DNA of 64,000 bases, taken from contig QEYB01001669.1 in NCBI GenBank assembly GCA_017562135.1, forward strand, positions 17,655 to 81,654. Reading direction: 5' to 3'. The notes below the pieces were generated by a model, which worked only from the letters and a program-made list of their open reading frames with translations, was not told the origin of the DNA and searched no databases. How positions within the stretch are numbered: position 1 is the first letter of the stretch; each line of letters begins with the position of its first letter. Positions 1 through 12,886 of this stretch are shown here, piece by piece. Source of the DNA: Dipylidium caninum. Taxonomy: Eukaryota; Platyhelminthes; Cestoda; Cyclophyllidea; Dipylidiidae. The position numbers and the translations under genes are program-made.

Positions 1-1980
1 AGTGCGAGCTCTTAATAATAACATCAAATATATTATCTATACATAGATAATTTAGTCTTTTTTCACACGTGGCGGGGCGATGTGCGTTGTCGACAGAATG
101 GTAGAAAGAGGTGAATTTGATTGCGCCTGGCCATGGTCGCGGTGTTTGGTTCCGCGATTTGCGATTCGTGCCTTCGCTGTCATGATACGTTGAGCTGGGT
201 TGGTTCATCACGGTGGGGGTCATGACCTCGAATGATGCTGCCCCGGCTCTAAACGCTCACCCTTAATATCTGCGCGTGAATGACGGCTGTTATGGGGTTC
301 GCGATGTTTCCATTCGCACAATTTGACACTATCCTCGTATTAGAATCACACAAACGCTACCACTGCTTAACGAGGTCAGTCAATCGCGGCAAAAGCTTCA
401 CTTTTACTTCCGAGTTATTCAACATTAGTTGGATGGTCGCGTGGACCAGACTCCCCGTTACTGCATGCAACCCTGTGGGAGCCCGCAGGGGACGTTTTAC
501 GGAATGGAGACGACTCGATGGGCGGTGCGGGCACGCGAGGTTGGGTAGGCGGACGGTTGCGTCCAGCGCAACGCAAGGGATCCGTCAGGGGACGCGAGAC
601 GAGGTCTTGGGCCTAATGGTCGCCCGGGTTTCCACTTAGTGGAGCATCTCCTCTCACCCACCATAACTTCTTTTGCGGCCTCCATCACGCCGGTCGCGTA
701 TATGCGCCGAGTTGAATTAAGATGGGGCAACGCCTAGGACTGCTTTTATCCTAATTGCCAACGTCTGCCCCTTCCTTCCTCCCTCTGGGTTTCAAACTCT
801 ACCATCCAATTCACACTGGACTAATGGAGGGATTTTTATAACCTGGTTACGGGTAAATCTGGTGCTTTGAGTAAGCTTAAGATGACGGTAGAGGAAAGTG
901 AGGAGCAGTAGACTCGCTTGTGCTGCCGCCACATCAAGTAATTTATCAAAAAAACGAGATGAAATTACTAAGATCGCGACTCGACACCGCCTGTTTGCAT
1001 ACATCTGTTCAGGTGATACACTAATTGTAGCCTCAACTTGGGGCCAAACAAAGTTATCACGCACAAGCATAATTAATTGTCTGTCACGTTCGCAGCAAGT
1101 GTCTCGGGGGCGACTCTCCTCTTTCTCTCTCTCTCTCTCTCTCTCTCGTCATGGCTCCCGACACTGCGCTGTTGTTAATACTTGACGAAAAAAAAGGACG
1201 AAAAAGCCCCCGTCTACTCTCCGGCTCCTGTCACCACGCACCTGCTCTGAGATTCCACGTGCAAACAACGGTCACGCGAATGAGACGTGGTGGGAGGCTT
1301 GTTCGAGCTCAAGTTGGCCTTAGTGACATGTTTGCTCGTGACCTGATTGATCAGTTCACATATGTACGGCATGAGATGTTGTTTTTTTCATACTCTTGCC
1401 AGTTGGCTGCAGACATGGTCAAAGTTGGTAACGACGGTGATGGGGACGAGGAGGAGGATCGACAAGGTCGAGGTCCTCCGCCTTTACCACTATTGCGGGA
1501 CTCGCTTTTTCCGCTTATCCTCCATGCTGTAGTCATCGCTGTCGCCAGTCACATCGGATTCCGTTCGGTGCATCACGGGCGCTCTTGTCATTGGAACTCG
1601 TGGGGGAAAAACCAATTGAGGGGAGAATTGACAGTATCCCCATTGGTGACCCGTGACCCTGTCGTCTTCGTTTCGGTTTCACCTTTGAGTCGACAACGAA
1701 AGTGGTTTGATTGAACCAGTCAGTCGTGTGTTTTCTTCCCTCATTAATGTGTTTGCCGTGACCCTGTGGCGAAATTTCTGCAAGTCCAAGTGGTAGCAAA
1801 TGACTGAAAGTTTATCTAAACCGCTGGGCCAGTTGGGAGTAGGCACTACGGCTAGTCTAATGGATTTGGAATTTCAAACTTCATGCTGTAATTTAGTTAA
1901 TTAAAGCCGTGAATTAAGATTAATTATTTATTTCCGTCTGCACCCACAACAAGCCCGTTTGGCATAATTAATGATTAGAA
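1..1980 (+). repeat. Direct repeat, copy 1 (partner at 62,015-64,000)
   Basis: This segment aligns in the same orientation with the last 2 kb of the window, with many small indels. Shared landmarks include a cgagctctta-like start, a TATAGATA-like AT stretch near 40, gttgtcga near 87, tgtcatgatacg near 178, aagcttaagatgacgg near 875, gcacaagcataattaattg near 1,060, a CT run (1,115-1,147) and gaattaagatta near 1,910. Both copies run into the window edges, so the true length is unknown. Reading frames inside are not conserved between copies, so I call no gene. It could be an old segmental duplication or the ends of a larger mobile unit. Confidence 0.8.
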
Positions 1981-4900
1981 TCCTGGGCAGGACGAATAAT
2001 TTCCTGAGGTCGCGTAGCCCCCCAGACCAGGAAGTGGGGGGATAACACACCTTCACACCCTACACACAGGCTGCAGTCTGTCCATCACACTTCTTCGAGG
2101 GTTGCGACACCCAAGCATCGTGGCCGGGCGCATGGAAGCACAGACTGAGACATTCGCTTAGTCTGAGGCACGAACAAGTGGTTTTACTGAGCACTGCGTG
2201 GCACCACGAGAATGCTGCCCTGCGTCAGAAGCGTTGGTCACATGCCTCCCACCCGAGGCAGCAATTGTGATTTCACGGATGATCGCCTCCACTCGAATGT
2301 GGGACTATCCGGTGTGGATAAATGTGCCGAAAATGTGAACACCTCGGCCACGGAGGAGGCAGTATGCACGGAATCCGCGCCACGAGTGCCCCACAGCCTC
2401 CCTGATCGCAAGGGCAATTGGAGGGACGGTCGACCTTCCCGAGGGAGAGGGACGCTTGCGTTTGCAAGCACTCGAGTGGTCGTAGCAGAGCCAAACAAGC
2501 CACTTTATTTTATGAAGGGTAAAAAAGTGTCAACTTCTACCCACTTTGCTTCGACGGGAGTCGTGACGGCCGATCCCATCGAATGGGAAAGAATGGTGAA
2601 ACCAAAAAACTAGGCTAGACGTAGAAAAGCCAGGTTGATGTGATCCATACCGGAGTAAAGTTCTGATTGACAGCAGGTTGTGACACTCGATGTCAAGTGT
2701 CGATGAGTCTCTTTGGCGCAGACTGCGTTTCAAACAGTGGCCGGAGCAACTTATCACATCGGCTCCTTGCTAAACAAGTTGGCAGCTGAATGACGGATGC
2801 CCACCAAAACCTCGTCTGCCCATTTCGTCTTGAGAGATTGCACATTCGCTCGGTGGGTTGACGGAAATCCGCCTTCACAGCAATTACGCAAACGTGTGTG
2901 TGTGTGTGAAGGTGCGAGCTTAAATCTTCCCCTGCAATTCTGCGCGCCACCATTTTGGCTGTTTAGACTTTCTCAAGGCCTGACAGCGCCTCCTCCGCCG
3001 ACAGTCCACGCGCCACTTCGCGTCCCCTCGAAGGCGCTCGCTTCCACTTCCAGCCGACTTCTCCTTCTTCCTTCCGCCCTCGCCCTCGATGCAAATAGTG
3101 TGCCGAGTAGATGCCGGTTTCCTCAATAATTACTTTTCCATTTGGGACAAACAGTGTAACATCATACGCACTAAATTTAGGCACGAGGTGTTTTTTGTGA
3201 ACGTCCGATTCCGACTACAGGACGCCTTTCCGGCGTCAAAGGACAGGAAAGTCCACCTGTTTTCCCCCTACACTGAAGCCTCGCAACAGACCGAAGGCGC
3301 AGCTGGGACGAGCGGCTGTCAACGCGCCTTATTTCGTCCATCAACTCGGTCGAAATATGGAAAGGCTGACAGACGAATACACCCGCTTGTCAAGAGATCA
3401 GACCTTCGCTCCGTCGACCCAATTGCCGCATCCCCTTTCGTCGCCGTCTCGAACGAACTAACGAACGAACGAACGAGCAATTGGATCCTCCCCGGCCTCG
3501 TCGGGGGTAACCCTCGAAATTGAAGCCGCAGATCCACTTTGTGCTCTGCTCCGCCTAATACATTTCCATCCGCACTTCCTTTTCGCCTTTAGCTCAAATC
3601 AAGAAGCATCGGTGGCGGATAATTATGAAGTAATTTGTCATCATTTCCTCTCCTCAAGACATCGTTACGTAGACCAGATTGTAGAACAAGATTAATGTTA
3701 AACTCTCGGTTTAAAAGAGGCGCAGAGGCAGGGAAGCTGCAGACTCCTCAACTCCGCCGCCGACAGAGAAAAATCTCCGCGAAGATGTTTGGTACTTTTA
3801 TTATAGTTGTCTTTTTTTTAAATTACCCAGCCACCTTCCGTCCCCTGTCATTTCACCCTTCCTTCCGGCTGTCTACCGCCTTCCTCACCACTGCCAAGAC
3901 TCAATTAAGCACTCTTTATTCACGTCTCGAATTTCGTCTCCAATTCTCTTTTCCCCAACAATAAAAATGTCCCAGTGCATTTGAATCCGCTTGAAGGTTA
4001 CTCTGCCCCTTGTCCCACTCTACTGTCTTTCGTTGCTAAGGTAAAGCCTCACATAGTGATTTAACTTACGTAGGTTTTTCTTTTTCATTTACTCCACTCC
4101 TTTATCCCCTCCATACTTACGGAGGATTATTTGACGAATTCTTCTTTCCATATTGGTCCTTTTGGGCAAACTTCACTTATTTCCTTAGGTGTCCATCCAA
4201 TGGATTCGAGGCTGCATTAAAGGGCTGCGAGGAGCTTGCAGTCTACTAGAAGCAGCCTGATTAAGGAAAACGCGTTAATTAAATCCTCGTAAGGTTTGTC
4301 CCCGCAGGACTGCAATCGGTCCCTGTTGCCTGCCGAAGGGAGAATGGTGCTGTGCCTGGGCCTCCTTCCGAACCTGTAGATGCGCGGACCGGAACGAGGC
4401 CAGTGTTCCCCAATGCCTACTGTTTAATGCGATCAAAGCTCTTATTTTCCTGTCTCCTATGGTCTCGAAGGCCACTAGGGACGCATGTGGACGGGTTCGT
4501 GTGTGTGTGTGCGTATGCGTACGCGTGTAGAGGTGGCGGCGGAGGCGGTGGTGGTGGTGGTGGTGGAAGAGTGGCAATGGGGGAGAGATCGGACCAGACC
4601 AGACCACAGTAGAGACGCTACGGAGTGAGGCAGGGCAGAAGTTGCACCTCGCGACGGAACTCAAAGTAGACTGATTATTAGCAGCATCGCAAAAGATTAC
4701 CCACTGTTGCATAACATAAGGGATTCTCTCTATGTTAACTCCATTTTTCTTTGTTACTTGGGGACAGTTTTCGGTTCTGTGCTCACCTCAATTTCCGTGC
4801 AGGTAGTCTTGCCCTCCTCTCGGCCGCTTGTCAGGAGGCTGAGGGCGAAGCTGTTAAATGCCCCACGAATGAGGCTCGCCGCTCCGCCGGTGTCTCGAGG

Positions 4901-5564
4901 TGCACTGTTCGAGCGGCTCTACCCTACTGCTAAAACCCACCAGATGGCGTCTTCATCGGCGTCACTGGCTCCTTGTCAAGAATCTCGTGTTCGCAGAATA
5001 TGTGTCTGCTGGCCATATAATGCTCCAGGGTCCCATTTTACTCTGAGTACTTTAACAACGTCAACTAATGGCATAAAAATGCAATTTATAACAGGTATAT
5101 TTGCTATTTTTTGTCCTGCCTCGGTCTCCTATCCAATAAGCCATGTGCTGTCTGGTTCGTCGGTTATACCAACTTGGTCTGTGGATGTCCTCGATTGGGC
5201 TATCGCTCGAGAGGCTTCAGCAATAAAAACTTAGCGAAAAAGCCGATGATATGTGGTCGGAAAGGGCTTCCAGGCCAAATGGCCTGTCTGTCATCAGGGG
5301 AAGAAGATTATTAGACTGATAAAAAGTTTGAGGTGAAGGAGGAGAAGAAGAAGGCAGCGTTGCAATCATAACAATGCAGGGACTATAAATCATAGCCCTA
5401 GGGCATCCGCCGATGTCTCCTTTTTTAGTGGAGACAGGCGACAAGAAGGTATAAAGTGAAAATGATGTGGAGGCGAAAGTTGCCTCCGCGCCCTCGCGTC
5501 GCGTGGGATACCCCCGCAAGCGGTTAACATCGTCCCGCTAGCATGGGTTCACACACGCTGCTCC
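1981..5564. other. Unique left flank, no supported gene
   Basis: The stretch lies between the direct repeat and the left arm. It contains an (aacg)n run near 3,460-3,476, a GT run and a GGT/GGC run at 4,498-4,567, and pyrimidine-rich blocks near 3,830-3,960. Open frames are short, lack consistent splice signals and look like chance frames in GC-rich or simple-repeat DNA. I see no RNA gene, no transposase and no homology to the matching right flank. Confidence 0.5.
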
Positions 5565-6000
5565 CCGCCGATTTCCGGCAATTAAAGCCAACTCCAAAAT
5601 TCGTCTCGTCCTGACCTCGGCGGGTGAGTCTGTCAGCGCCATGGTGACCTTGTGGCCAGATGAGAAATGACAGGAGGTCAACAGGATTCCTGAGAGTCTA
5701 AAGAGCAGTTCACGGTGAGTCGCTGTCAGATTAGTTGGAGATGGTGGAAGGAGATGTCCATCTACCTTAACATCTCCCATAACAAAAGTGTTTTGTTGAC
5801 ACCTCTTTGACATGCCAACTATCCCCTTCCTTGCAATCCACACCAACACACCAACGCCTCAACGCCTCTCTTCTAACCAGTCCGCCCACTGGTAATGCTC
5901 GTGCAGGCTGGAATTTCACCCAAAACTGTCTTCTCCTCGCCTTCAGTCCACCTTCGCGAACGTGAAATGGGCAACCGCTGCAGTTAGGCGAAGGACGGAG

Positions 6001-6027
6001 GGGCGAGGGGGCGAGGGGGCGAGGGGG
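6001..6027. repeat. Short tandem repeat (gggcgag)n
   Basis: Three to four consecutive 7-9 bp GC-rich units. The right-arm equivalent near 58,370-58,390 (read on the other strand) has lost the regular array. This shows independent decay of the outer arms. Confidence 0.6.
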
Positions 6028-7880
6028 CCTCGATGTGGGTAGGGCGGGACGAGGCACACGCCATGAGTAAGGAAGCAGTCGTACGAGAGAGCAGAAAGCG
6101 TATGCAAATGTGGAGTGCAATTACTGAGCGTAGGCGTTTTCTGCACGACGGTGGCTGGCTGAAGAAATTAAAACTGTCAAACAACTGAGGCGTAGTGAAA
6201 TGTCATCTCAACCTTTAAGTGGGCTTACACACCACATTTCGCCTCTCAATGCCACTTTCGTTGACATTTCTCCCCACTGAACTGGGAAGCATTGCTGTCA
6301 ATGATTGTGTGGATGCGGAGATTTGGAGGCAAATGCAAATGGTGTGTCTGAACGAAAGCCTCGTAGAGCATGGCGAAATCTTTGTTCTCGCCTCCTTGCA
6401 CACCGACTTGGCATTGAGGCGATGGACAGGTGGGAAATTCCCCCTTGATGAGAGAAACACCACTTTTCTCCTCCTTCACCAACACTTTGACTTTGGTGTT
6501 CACACGATTCGCAGATGTTCGCCTCTTCTAACCCTGGGAACGCGATTCCGCTGACCCTCGTTACACTGCCGACGTATTAGGATACTTGGCGTTCTTCAAT
6601 CACGCGCCGCACTTTCGTGCCTTCTGAGGATTCTCCCCTGCCAATGGCTTCACCGACTCCCTTTCCCTCGGGTGTGTGTTTAGTGCTCTAATCTCAGATG
6701 TTTCCTCGTCCCGTGAGGAGCAGATGTTTATGAGGCGGTTTAGCTTTGCCCACTTGTCCTCCACTTGGGGCATTTGGGAGGCGATAGGCGTGAGGAGGGA
6801 GCGGAGACTGACTGACCCAAGTTGGGATTGTAGCCTCAGCCGCCAAGTGAAGTGAGTTTCCTCGGTGAAGGAGGTATGCGAGGCGAGGGAGCACTTGTCC
6901 CCTCCTCGACCCAGCTTGGACCAACCTTCTTTTACCGAGTCACTGGTGACAACCTCGTGCCAACTCGGGTGGACGCGCAGATTCAGGCTAAGTGGGCTTT
7001 GGTGGGAGGAGAAAGAAACAGTGTGTGGCTCTGTGGCTGTACGTGTATGTGCAGAGCTTCCTACGTGCAGGCGGAAGCTCTGCGTGGGGCGGTTGAGAGC
7101 AGACCGGGATGTTGTGGCGTGTGGATTTGGGGATGGAGGTCTCGTGGGACCGGAGATGTGCCCAACCGCCTGCTGTGCCACTTCTTCATTTCCCCCTCTT
7201 CAGGCATCCACCCACGTACCCTAAACGCCATTGAAGCGCTCCCTCACGTGTTCTGTGACAAATGAGCGGGTGGGAGACTGTGCGCCTCACTGCGAGGGCC
7301 ACGATCACCTCAGATGCCATGAAAGGCGGCACTGTAACTTCTGGGTTTGTGGTATTTTCGGCCAATTAGGCCAATTAGGCTTCGTCGCTTGTAGCCTGGG
7401 CGAGGTTATTCACAAGGTGGATGGATGTTGCAGCCATCGCCAATGACGCCACTGTCGGTTAGGGGAGAATGTTTGTGCGTGTGTGGTGCAGGAGAGGGCG
7501 GCAAGGGTTAACTGGGTTGATCTCCCCTTTGTTGCGACTGTGCATAGCGCCGAAATTGGGCTGAAACGAGGTGAAGTGGCAAAAAACAGGCTGACTGCAT
7601 TCGCCCATTGTACTCGTGCATCAGCGCTGCATGGGCCATGCACGCCGCTCTGCCTGCCATCGTCCTTCCGTCCGCCGAGTTGGCGTGGCGGAATTTCGAG
7701 GCGGGAGGAAAGCGAGTGAGTGAGCCACGCTGAGGGGAGTATGTGGACAACGCGACTGGGGAGGCTGGGGTGAATGCGAAAACAGCGTTTTTGCGTGTCT
7801 TGGTGACCAAAAGTGGGCAAGAGTGCCATTCCCTCGCACACATCACGCGCCAATCCGCCCACACACTTGGCCAAACACTT

Positions 7881-8260
7881 GGTCACACACACACATACAC
7901 ACACACACACGTAAGCGGAAACACACGCACCACACAGAATGTGACTAATTATGAGTGGTGCGAGGAAAGGGGAGGTGGCGAGGTGGGAAGGTGCAGCTGA
8001 CCAGTTCCGCCCACCCTTTTCCCACTTCGCACTTGTACAAGGTGAATTGTGGGAGGAATGTGGCACACTTGTGGTGCCACAATGCAATGCAATGCAATGC
8101 AATGCAGGGGAAGGCAATGGGGCCAGCATGGGGCCGCCTCCTCAACGCCCACTGAGTGGGAAAGTGCAGCAAGTGGGCGTTAGTGGCGGAGGGTGCGCCT
8201 GCCCGCCTGCCCGCCTGCCCGCCAGCCCGCCTGCCCGCCAGCCCGCCAGCCCGCCAGCCC
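7881..8260. repeat. Cluster of simple repeats: CA run, (aatgc)5, and a CCCGCC-rich array
   Basis: A CA-rich run lies at 7,883-7,912, five aatgc units at 8,081-8,105, and an array of 4-bp-offset CCCGCC(T/A)G units at about 8,195-8,259. The mirror region in the right arm (55,930-55,975) keeps only a few of the CCCGCC-type units. Long frames over this stretch are explained by the repeats. Confidence 0.8.
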
Positions 8261-11200
8261 ACATTCGCGGCCACCAGCCTCGCCAGAGGGGAGTGTCACC
8301 TCGTGAAGTCGGTCCCACGAGAATTTCCTCCCGGTGTGAGGGGGAAGCGTCGCAGTTTCTGTCTCCTCCCGTCTAAACAAAAGACGCGGATTGTGTGCTT
8401 GACAGCTCAAATGGCAAAAGGGGCCACGTGGGAAGCTCGAGAGACCCAACCTCGATTCGCAGACATGCGTTCGGGGGGCAACTTCGAGGGAGCACCTTTG
8501 AGCGAGTGGGGCAAGTGAGGTGGTGACACTGAGCAATGGCCGCCGCCGGGGGAATGTGGTGCCGAAGTGTGAGGTGGCTCCGTGCAACGAGGACGCAACC
8601 TAACCGAGACAAAGGCAGTTGTTTGGGGAAAATACGTGGCGGTCTGCGGGTGTAGGAGATGCCCGTAAAGGCGGAGATTTCCTTTGGGAAGCGGAGTGCC
8701 TTCGTAGAGAGGCTCGTGAGAGCTGAATCCATTGTGAGGAAAATCTCCCGACTGGCTGCGGAATGTTGGCGTGACGCAGGGATGGCTGGACGCAATGATA
8801 GCTCGGTGAAAGCGGCTATCGGGAGGATGTGAGGAGCACAACACGCCGCCAAGAGACCGAGTCGGAGACTAACCGGCGTCGAAATCTTGGCACTGCGAAT
8901 AAACCCGTGGGTGGTGTGACGCCCTGCGTTCACACCAAGAGCTTTCATGTTGAAAAGGCCGACGCAGTAACACAAACTGCCTAACAATTGTGCATTTGAT
9001 CCTCTCAAATCGTCCTCCCATGGCTCTACACGCCATAGGCAGGTCACTCGCAGCGAGTTCTTCTCGGTGAACTCTGATTTTTCTTAAAAGGATGGCGGGA
9101 CGAGACGAGAACCAGTCCAAGATCGACAGGAAATCTTTGCTTCGGACCGTATTCTTAAGGCGAGTTCGGTGTGGAAAGGTTCGAGATGAGCGCCACATGA
9201 ATGAACTCAGACGAATTTGAATGAGCAGTCTTCATATATGCATCTCCGCTTCCTCCGGTGCAGAATCCAACCCTGCTTGAACCGGCTGATTATAATTGGT
9301 GGTGAAAAACAGATCACCTTTGAAAATATTGCAATGGAAAGGGGCGCATTTTGAACTCGGAAAACCGTACCCCTCCACCTCCACTGCAAATATGACTCTG
9401 ATAAGAGAAGTTTGCGGGGCGTGCGGTGGGCCATGCGAGGACAAAAATGCATGATGCGCCTTGAAAGACGAATGAAAGGCTCACTTGGAAGAAGTATCGC
9501 CAGCGACTGGATGATGTACGGACAACAGTCCGAGAAAAGTGGCCGGCTGTGTTCATGGAGGAGGAAGGACATCGTACAGCGGGGTGAAAATGTCAGGCCG
9601 CATGCGCCTTTGGCGATTCGTCAAAACATTGCAGAAGTAGGCTGAGAAAATCTCTCGCATCCACCCTCCGACTATCACTTGTTTTTGGTCCTTAACAAAT
9701 TCTTTTAAGGGAAACAAATTCCTAAATGAAGAGGATGTCAAACAAGCACTGGTTAAATTTTTCGCACGCTGGGAAGAAATGACTAATAACAATGGCAGTT
9801 GTATTGTTTGATAAATTTTGTTGACAATAAACAACATTATAAAAGGTTTTATTCCACAAAGTGACAGAACTCTCAGGTCTCTGGCCTGATATGTTCCTCA
9901 CGTCTCTGTGAGTTGAAGGACTGGAAAGGGGTTGTGGGGCTCGAGAGCGGCTAACTGAGAGGTGTCAGTGTGGTTCAACCACTGGGGCAACTAAATGACT
10001 TGCGCATCCGTTCGCAATGACCGAAGGATGAGCACGGCGACAATGTCGGGAGACAGCATCCCCGGTGGGAGAGGGAGTCTTCGGAATCACTGGAATGGGG
10101 AGTATTTGACACGAAGTGGTGTCGATGCACTCGCGGTGGACGTATTAAACGCCACCCGATCTCATGAGGGAGAGGCAACTGAGCCGAGCACCATTCGACG
10201 GCGTGGAACCACAATGCTCGAAAGGGAGGACGGAAGAGGACCTTTCGGGAGCAATCCCTTTTCTCACTCCACAACTAAATCGGGCGGAAGTGTGGGAGAC
10301 TAGTTGTGGAGACTACTTTTACGTGGACTCTCGTCATTCATGTGGAGTGTTCTGCCTAAACGAGGTAGCATAAACAGGGCCAACAACACACTCGCCCGAC
10401 AAGGGAACGTCTTTTGACTCTCCGAGTCTTCATGCGCCTCAGAAGTGTTTTATTTGATGTAAATTGCCAACAGAATCCTCATCTACCAGCTACCGACTAT
10501 CGTTTATGATGCTACACAACGGTGAATAATACTACAGTCTCGGAGGAATTGAAAAGAACCTTCGAGTTAAACTGTCCAGCTACAGTGAATGTTTTACTCC
10601 TGGACTTTAAGATGGCACAGCTTCCCGCCTCCTAAAACCCACCTCAATCATGTGCACCCAGCATGTCGCCTACCGTTTATGCCGGAGTTTTCAACCAGAG
10701 ACTCCTTTAGCTGTCAGAACCTTAAAAAACAAGGCTGTCAAAGGAATTTGCGCAAAATCAGCGGGTAAATTAGGCGAAAGTTCGACAGGCAGTGGCGTAA
10801 AATGTGGCAGATTTCCGACTTAGGCTGCATGGGACGCAGCGAGCCGCGAGGCGACAAAGCGAGATGTCGAAGAGGAAGACCAGGAGCTGATAGACAGGTG
10901 GACAGGCGGTAGAGGCGGTGGGGGCGCATTTGAAGGAATTTTTTTGTGGCGGAATGATTTCTCGGAGGTAGCCTTATTGCGAGGCCAGAGAATACCCTGT
11001 CAGTGATGCTGACCGAACACTCGCAGTCCAACAAGCCGCCAAAAATCGAGCCGGCGCGGCACCTCCTGCGAGTTCCTTACGGGCAGCACGTCCTCTTGCG
11101 AATATCGAAGGATTTGGAATGCCTCGTCTAAGACTCCAAGATGAACAAATTTCAATCATCGCCAAGGCGACCGGACTAGGGATACCCTGCGGTTAATAGT

Positions 11201-12599
11201 GTGGAGGAAATCTCCAGAGGATGGAGGACTCGAATTTTCACTACCTCGTGGTAGACTCATGCGCGGTCTAGTCAAAATGTTGAATCGTTTTCTGCAATCC
11301 ACTCAGAAGCCTCATCTAAGGCGTCGTACTTTATCATAAAGAGGGTTTAGGAATGAGTGAGATGCAAGGCTTGTTAACAAAGGCTTCACCTGCCACTGCC
11401 TTAAAGTTATTCCTCGGAGGTGCAGCCGATGCAAGACCAGAAGTGGCCAGACGGAAAGCCGAACCGAGTAAGGAGGATCTGTGTTCCGGGAGATTCCCCA
11501 GATTGTAACGGGGATTAAGGCTTTCACGTCCAATAGCAAAGGCTTCTCTAACTCAAAATCCGTCGGGCGCTCGGAGCTCGAGTCCGCAGGGCTTCACAAG
11601 CCGAGAAGTGAGGTCCCCTCTTGCGCCATTCAAGGTTGAGGCGCACCCGCCTCATTTCTGCTCAGGTCATGAGTCTTGGCTCCCCGATGGTGAGTGAAAG
11701 ACAAAGCGATCACCACGGCCTCGTTGACAGTCTTCACAGACCGAAGGTCCTTGTCATGTCCTTAAATAGCGGGAATCCTCTAAGGTGCTCCTGTGTGCTT
11801 TGACTGACATGGGAAGCTCACGAAGGCTGAGCCAACAGTTGTTTCCCCCGTCGGTGAAGTATCAAAATTTGAGGCACAAAGCCACTGTAAAGCGATTCAT
11901 TCACTCCTCTCCCACTTGGCCTGCTAACCGCCCTTCTGCCGTCTCCAAGGGAGACTGGCAATTGTCAGCTGAAGTGGATGTACCGCTTCACGACAATTTA
12001 CCGCGTTTAAAAAAGGAACAGAGTCGGTGAGCGTGGGCATGCTTCAAATGGTTACTTGACCACTAAATAGCACGGAAGGTGGACATTTTACGGTCTTTCC
12101 TCCCCGCCCCCTCAACGCCTTGCAGTTCCTCTTTACAGGCGCAGTAAGTAAGACTACACTTGCGCTAATGGACCACTGTGCGGCGCAACACTCGTTTTAT
12201 TTTAAAAGAACCTCGCGGCTTTTTGGCCCAGACTCATTCACTGCGGCCATCATTGGTTACTCGAGGACCCTGCGGCACAATGTAAATGAGGCGCTTCAAA
12301 CTGCCTCTTTCGCCGCGAAAACCCTTTCCGAGTCGACTCAGAACGGAGGTAACCGCCACAGTCACAAATGTATTTTCACGTACAAAAGTGGACGGAAGTG
12401 GACTGGGCAGGTACATCGGTGCGTCGAGGGGGAGCGAAGTCCCCGAAGTGGGCAGCGGGGCGGTGGGGAGGGGGGAGAAGTTTGCGGAGAAGACACGAGG
12501 TGCTCTTAGGGTTTCACGTGCACAGCAGAGAAAATCTGTGCGAAAGCCAAATGGAAGCGATCAATGGAAACAACAAATTCTAACTTTCAAGGTGTCATG

Positions 12600-12803
12600 C
12601 GTATGCAAACGACCTTCGTGACTGGTGAAAAGAACAGCAAAAATTATTGCTCACCTTACCTTCGCGGACTTTGGCTTTTGGTGTCTGCACTGAAAAAGGA
12701 GACGGTCTCTCAGTCAATGCGTCGCATGAAATTGTGTCATTAAGGCAACCAACCTACTCAAAAAATAGGCCACTGAGAGGAGAAGGGGCAAGTCGGCTCG
12801 CAT
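12600..12803 (-). pseudogene. Decayed signal-peptide gene fragment D, left copy
   Basis: On the minus strand a start codon at 12,803 opens a short leader, MRADLPLLLS, and then frames diverge. Compared with the right-arm copy one base is missing after the leader core, which shifts the frame. The usual donor site is also altered (gtaggttg instead of gtaagttg). A following acceptor-like ttttcag near 12,692 and the start of a second short exon can be aligned with the right copy, again with indels. Upstream lie a TATA box and a CCAAT box. I do not recognise the product. I read it as a decayed relative of a small secreted-protein gene. Further exon-like sequence on the same strand at 12,234-12,400 shares an LKRLI-x-I-x-PQG stretch with the right copy. 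Confidence 0.4.
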
Positions 12804-12843
12804 CCCTGCCGCAGCAACGTGCGCTGCGTCTCGGCCCTGCCAC

Positions 12844-12886
12844 TTTTATACGCAACGGGTCGACAACCGGCAGATGACGTGATTGG
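12844..12886 (-). promoter_or_regulatory. CCAAT/TATA promoter of fragment D, left
   Basis: On the minus strand CCAATCACGTCATC starts at 12,886 and TATAAAA at 12,850-12,844, 36 nt downstream. The ATG follows at 12,803. The CCAATCACGT core is the same as in the promoter of copy A. The overlapping TGACGT on the plus strand resembles a CRE half-site. Confidence 0.5.

Noticed and set aside
1..1980. Reading the terminal direct repeats as LTRs of one giant element
   Set aside because: They are too diverged and run off the window. No retroelement genes are organised between them, and the palindrome lies inside.
6600..8129. Frames of 190-240 codons on the minus strand in the outer left arm
   Set aside because: The mirror region in the right arm has different frame breaks, so no protein is conserved. 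The composition explains the lack of stops.
8195..8259. CRISPR-like array of short repeats
   Set aside because: Units are contiguous low-complexity CCCGCC blocks without spacers, in a eukaryotic context.
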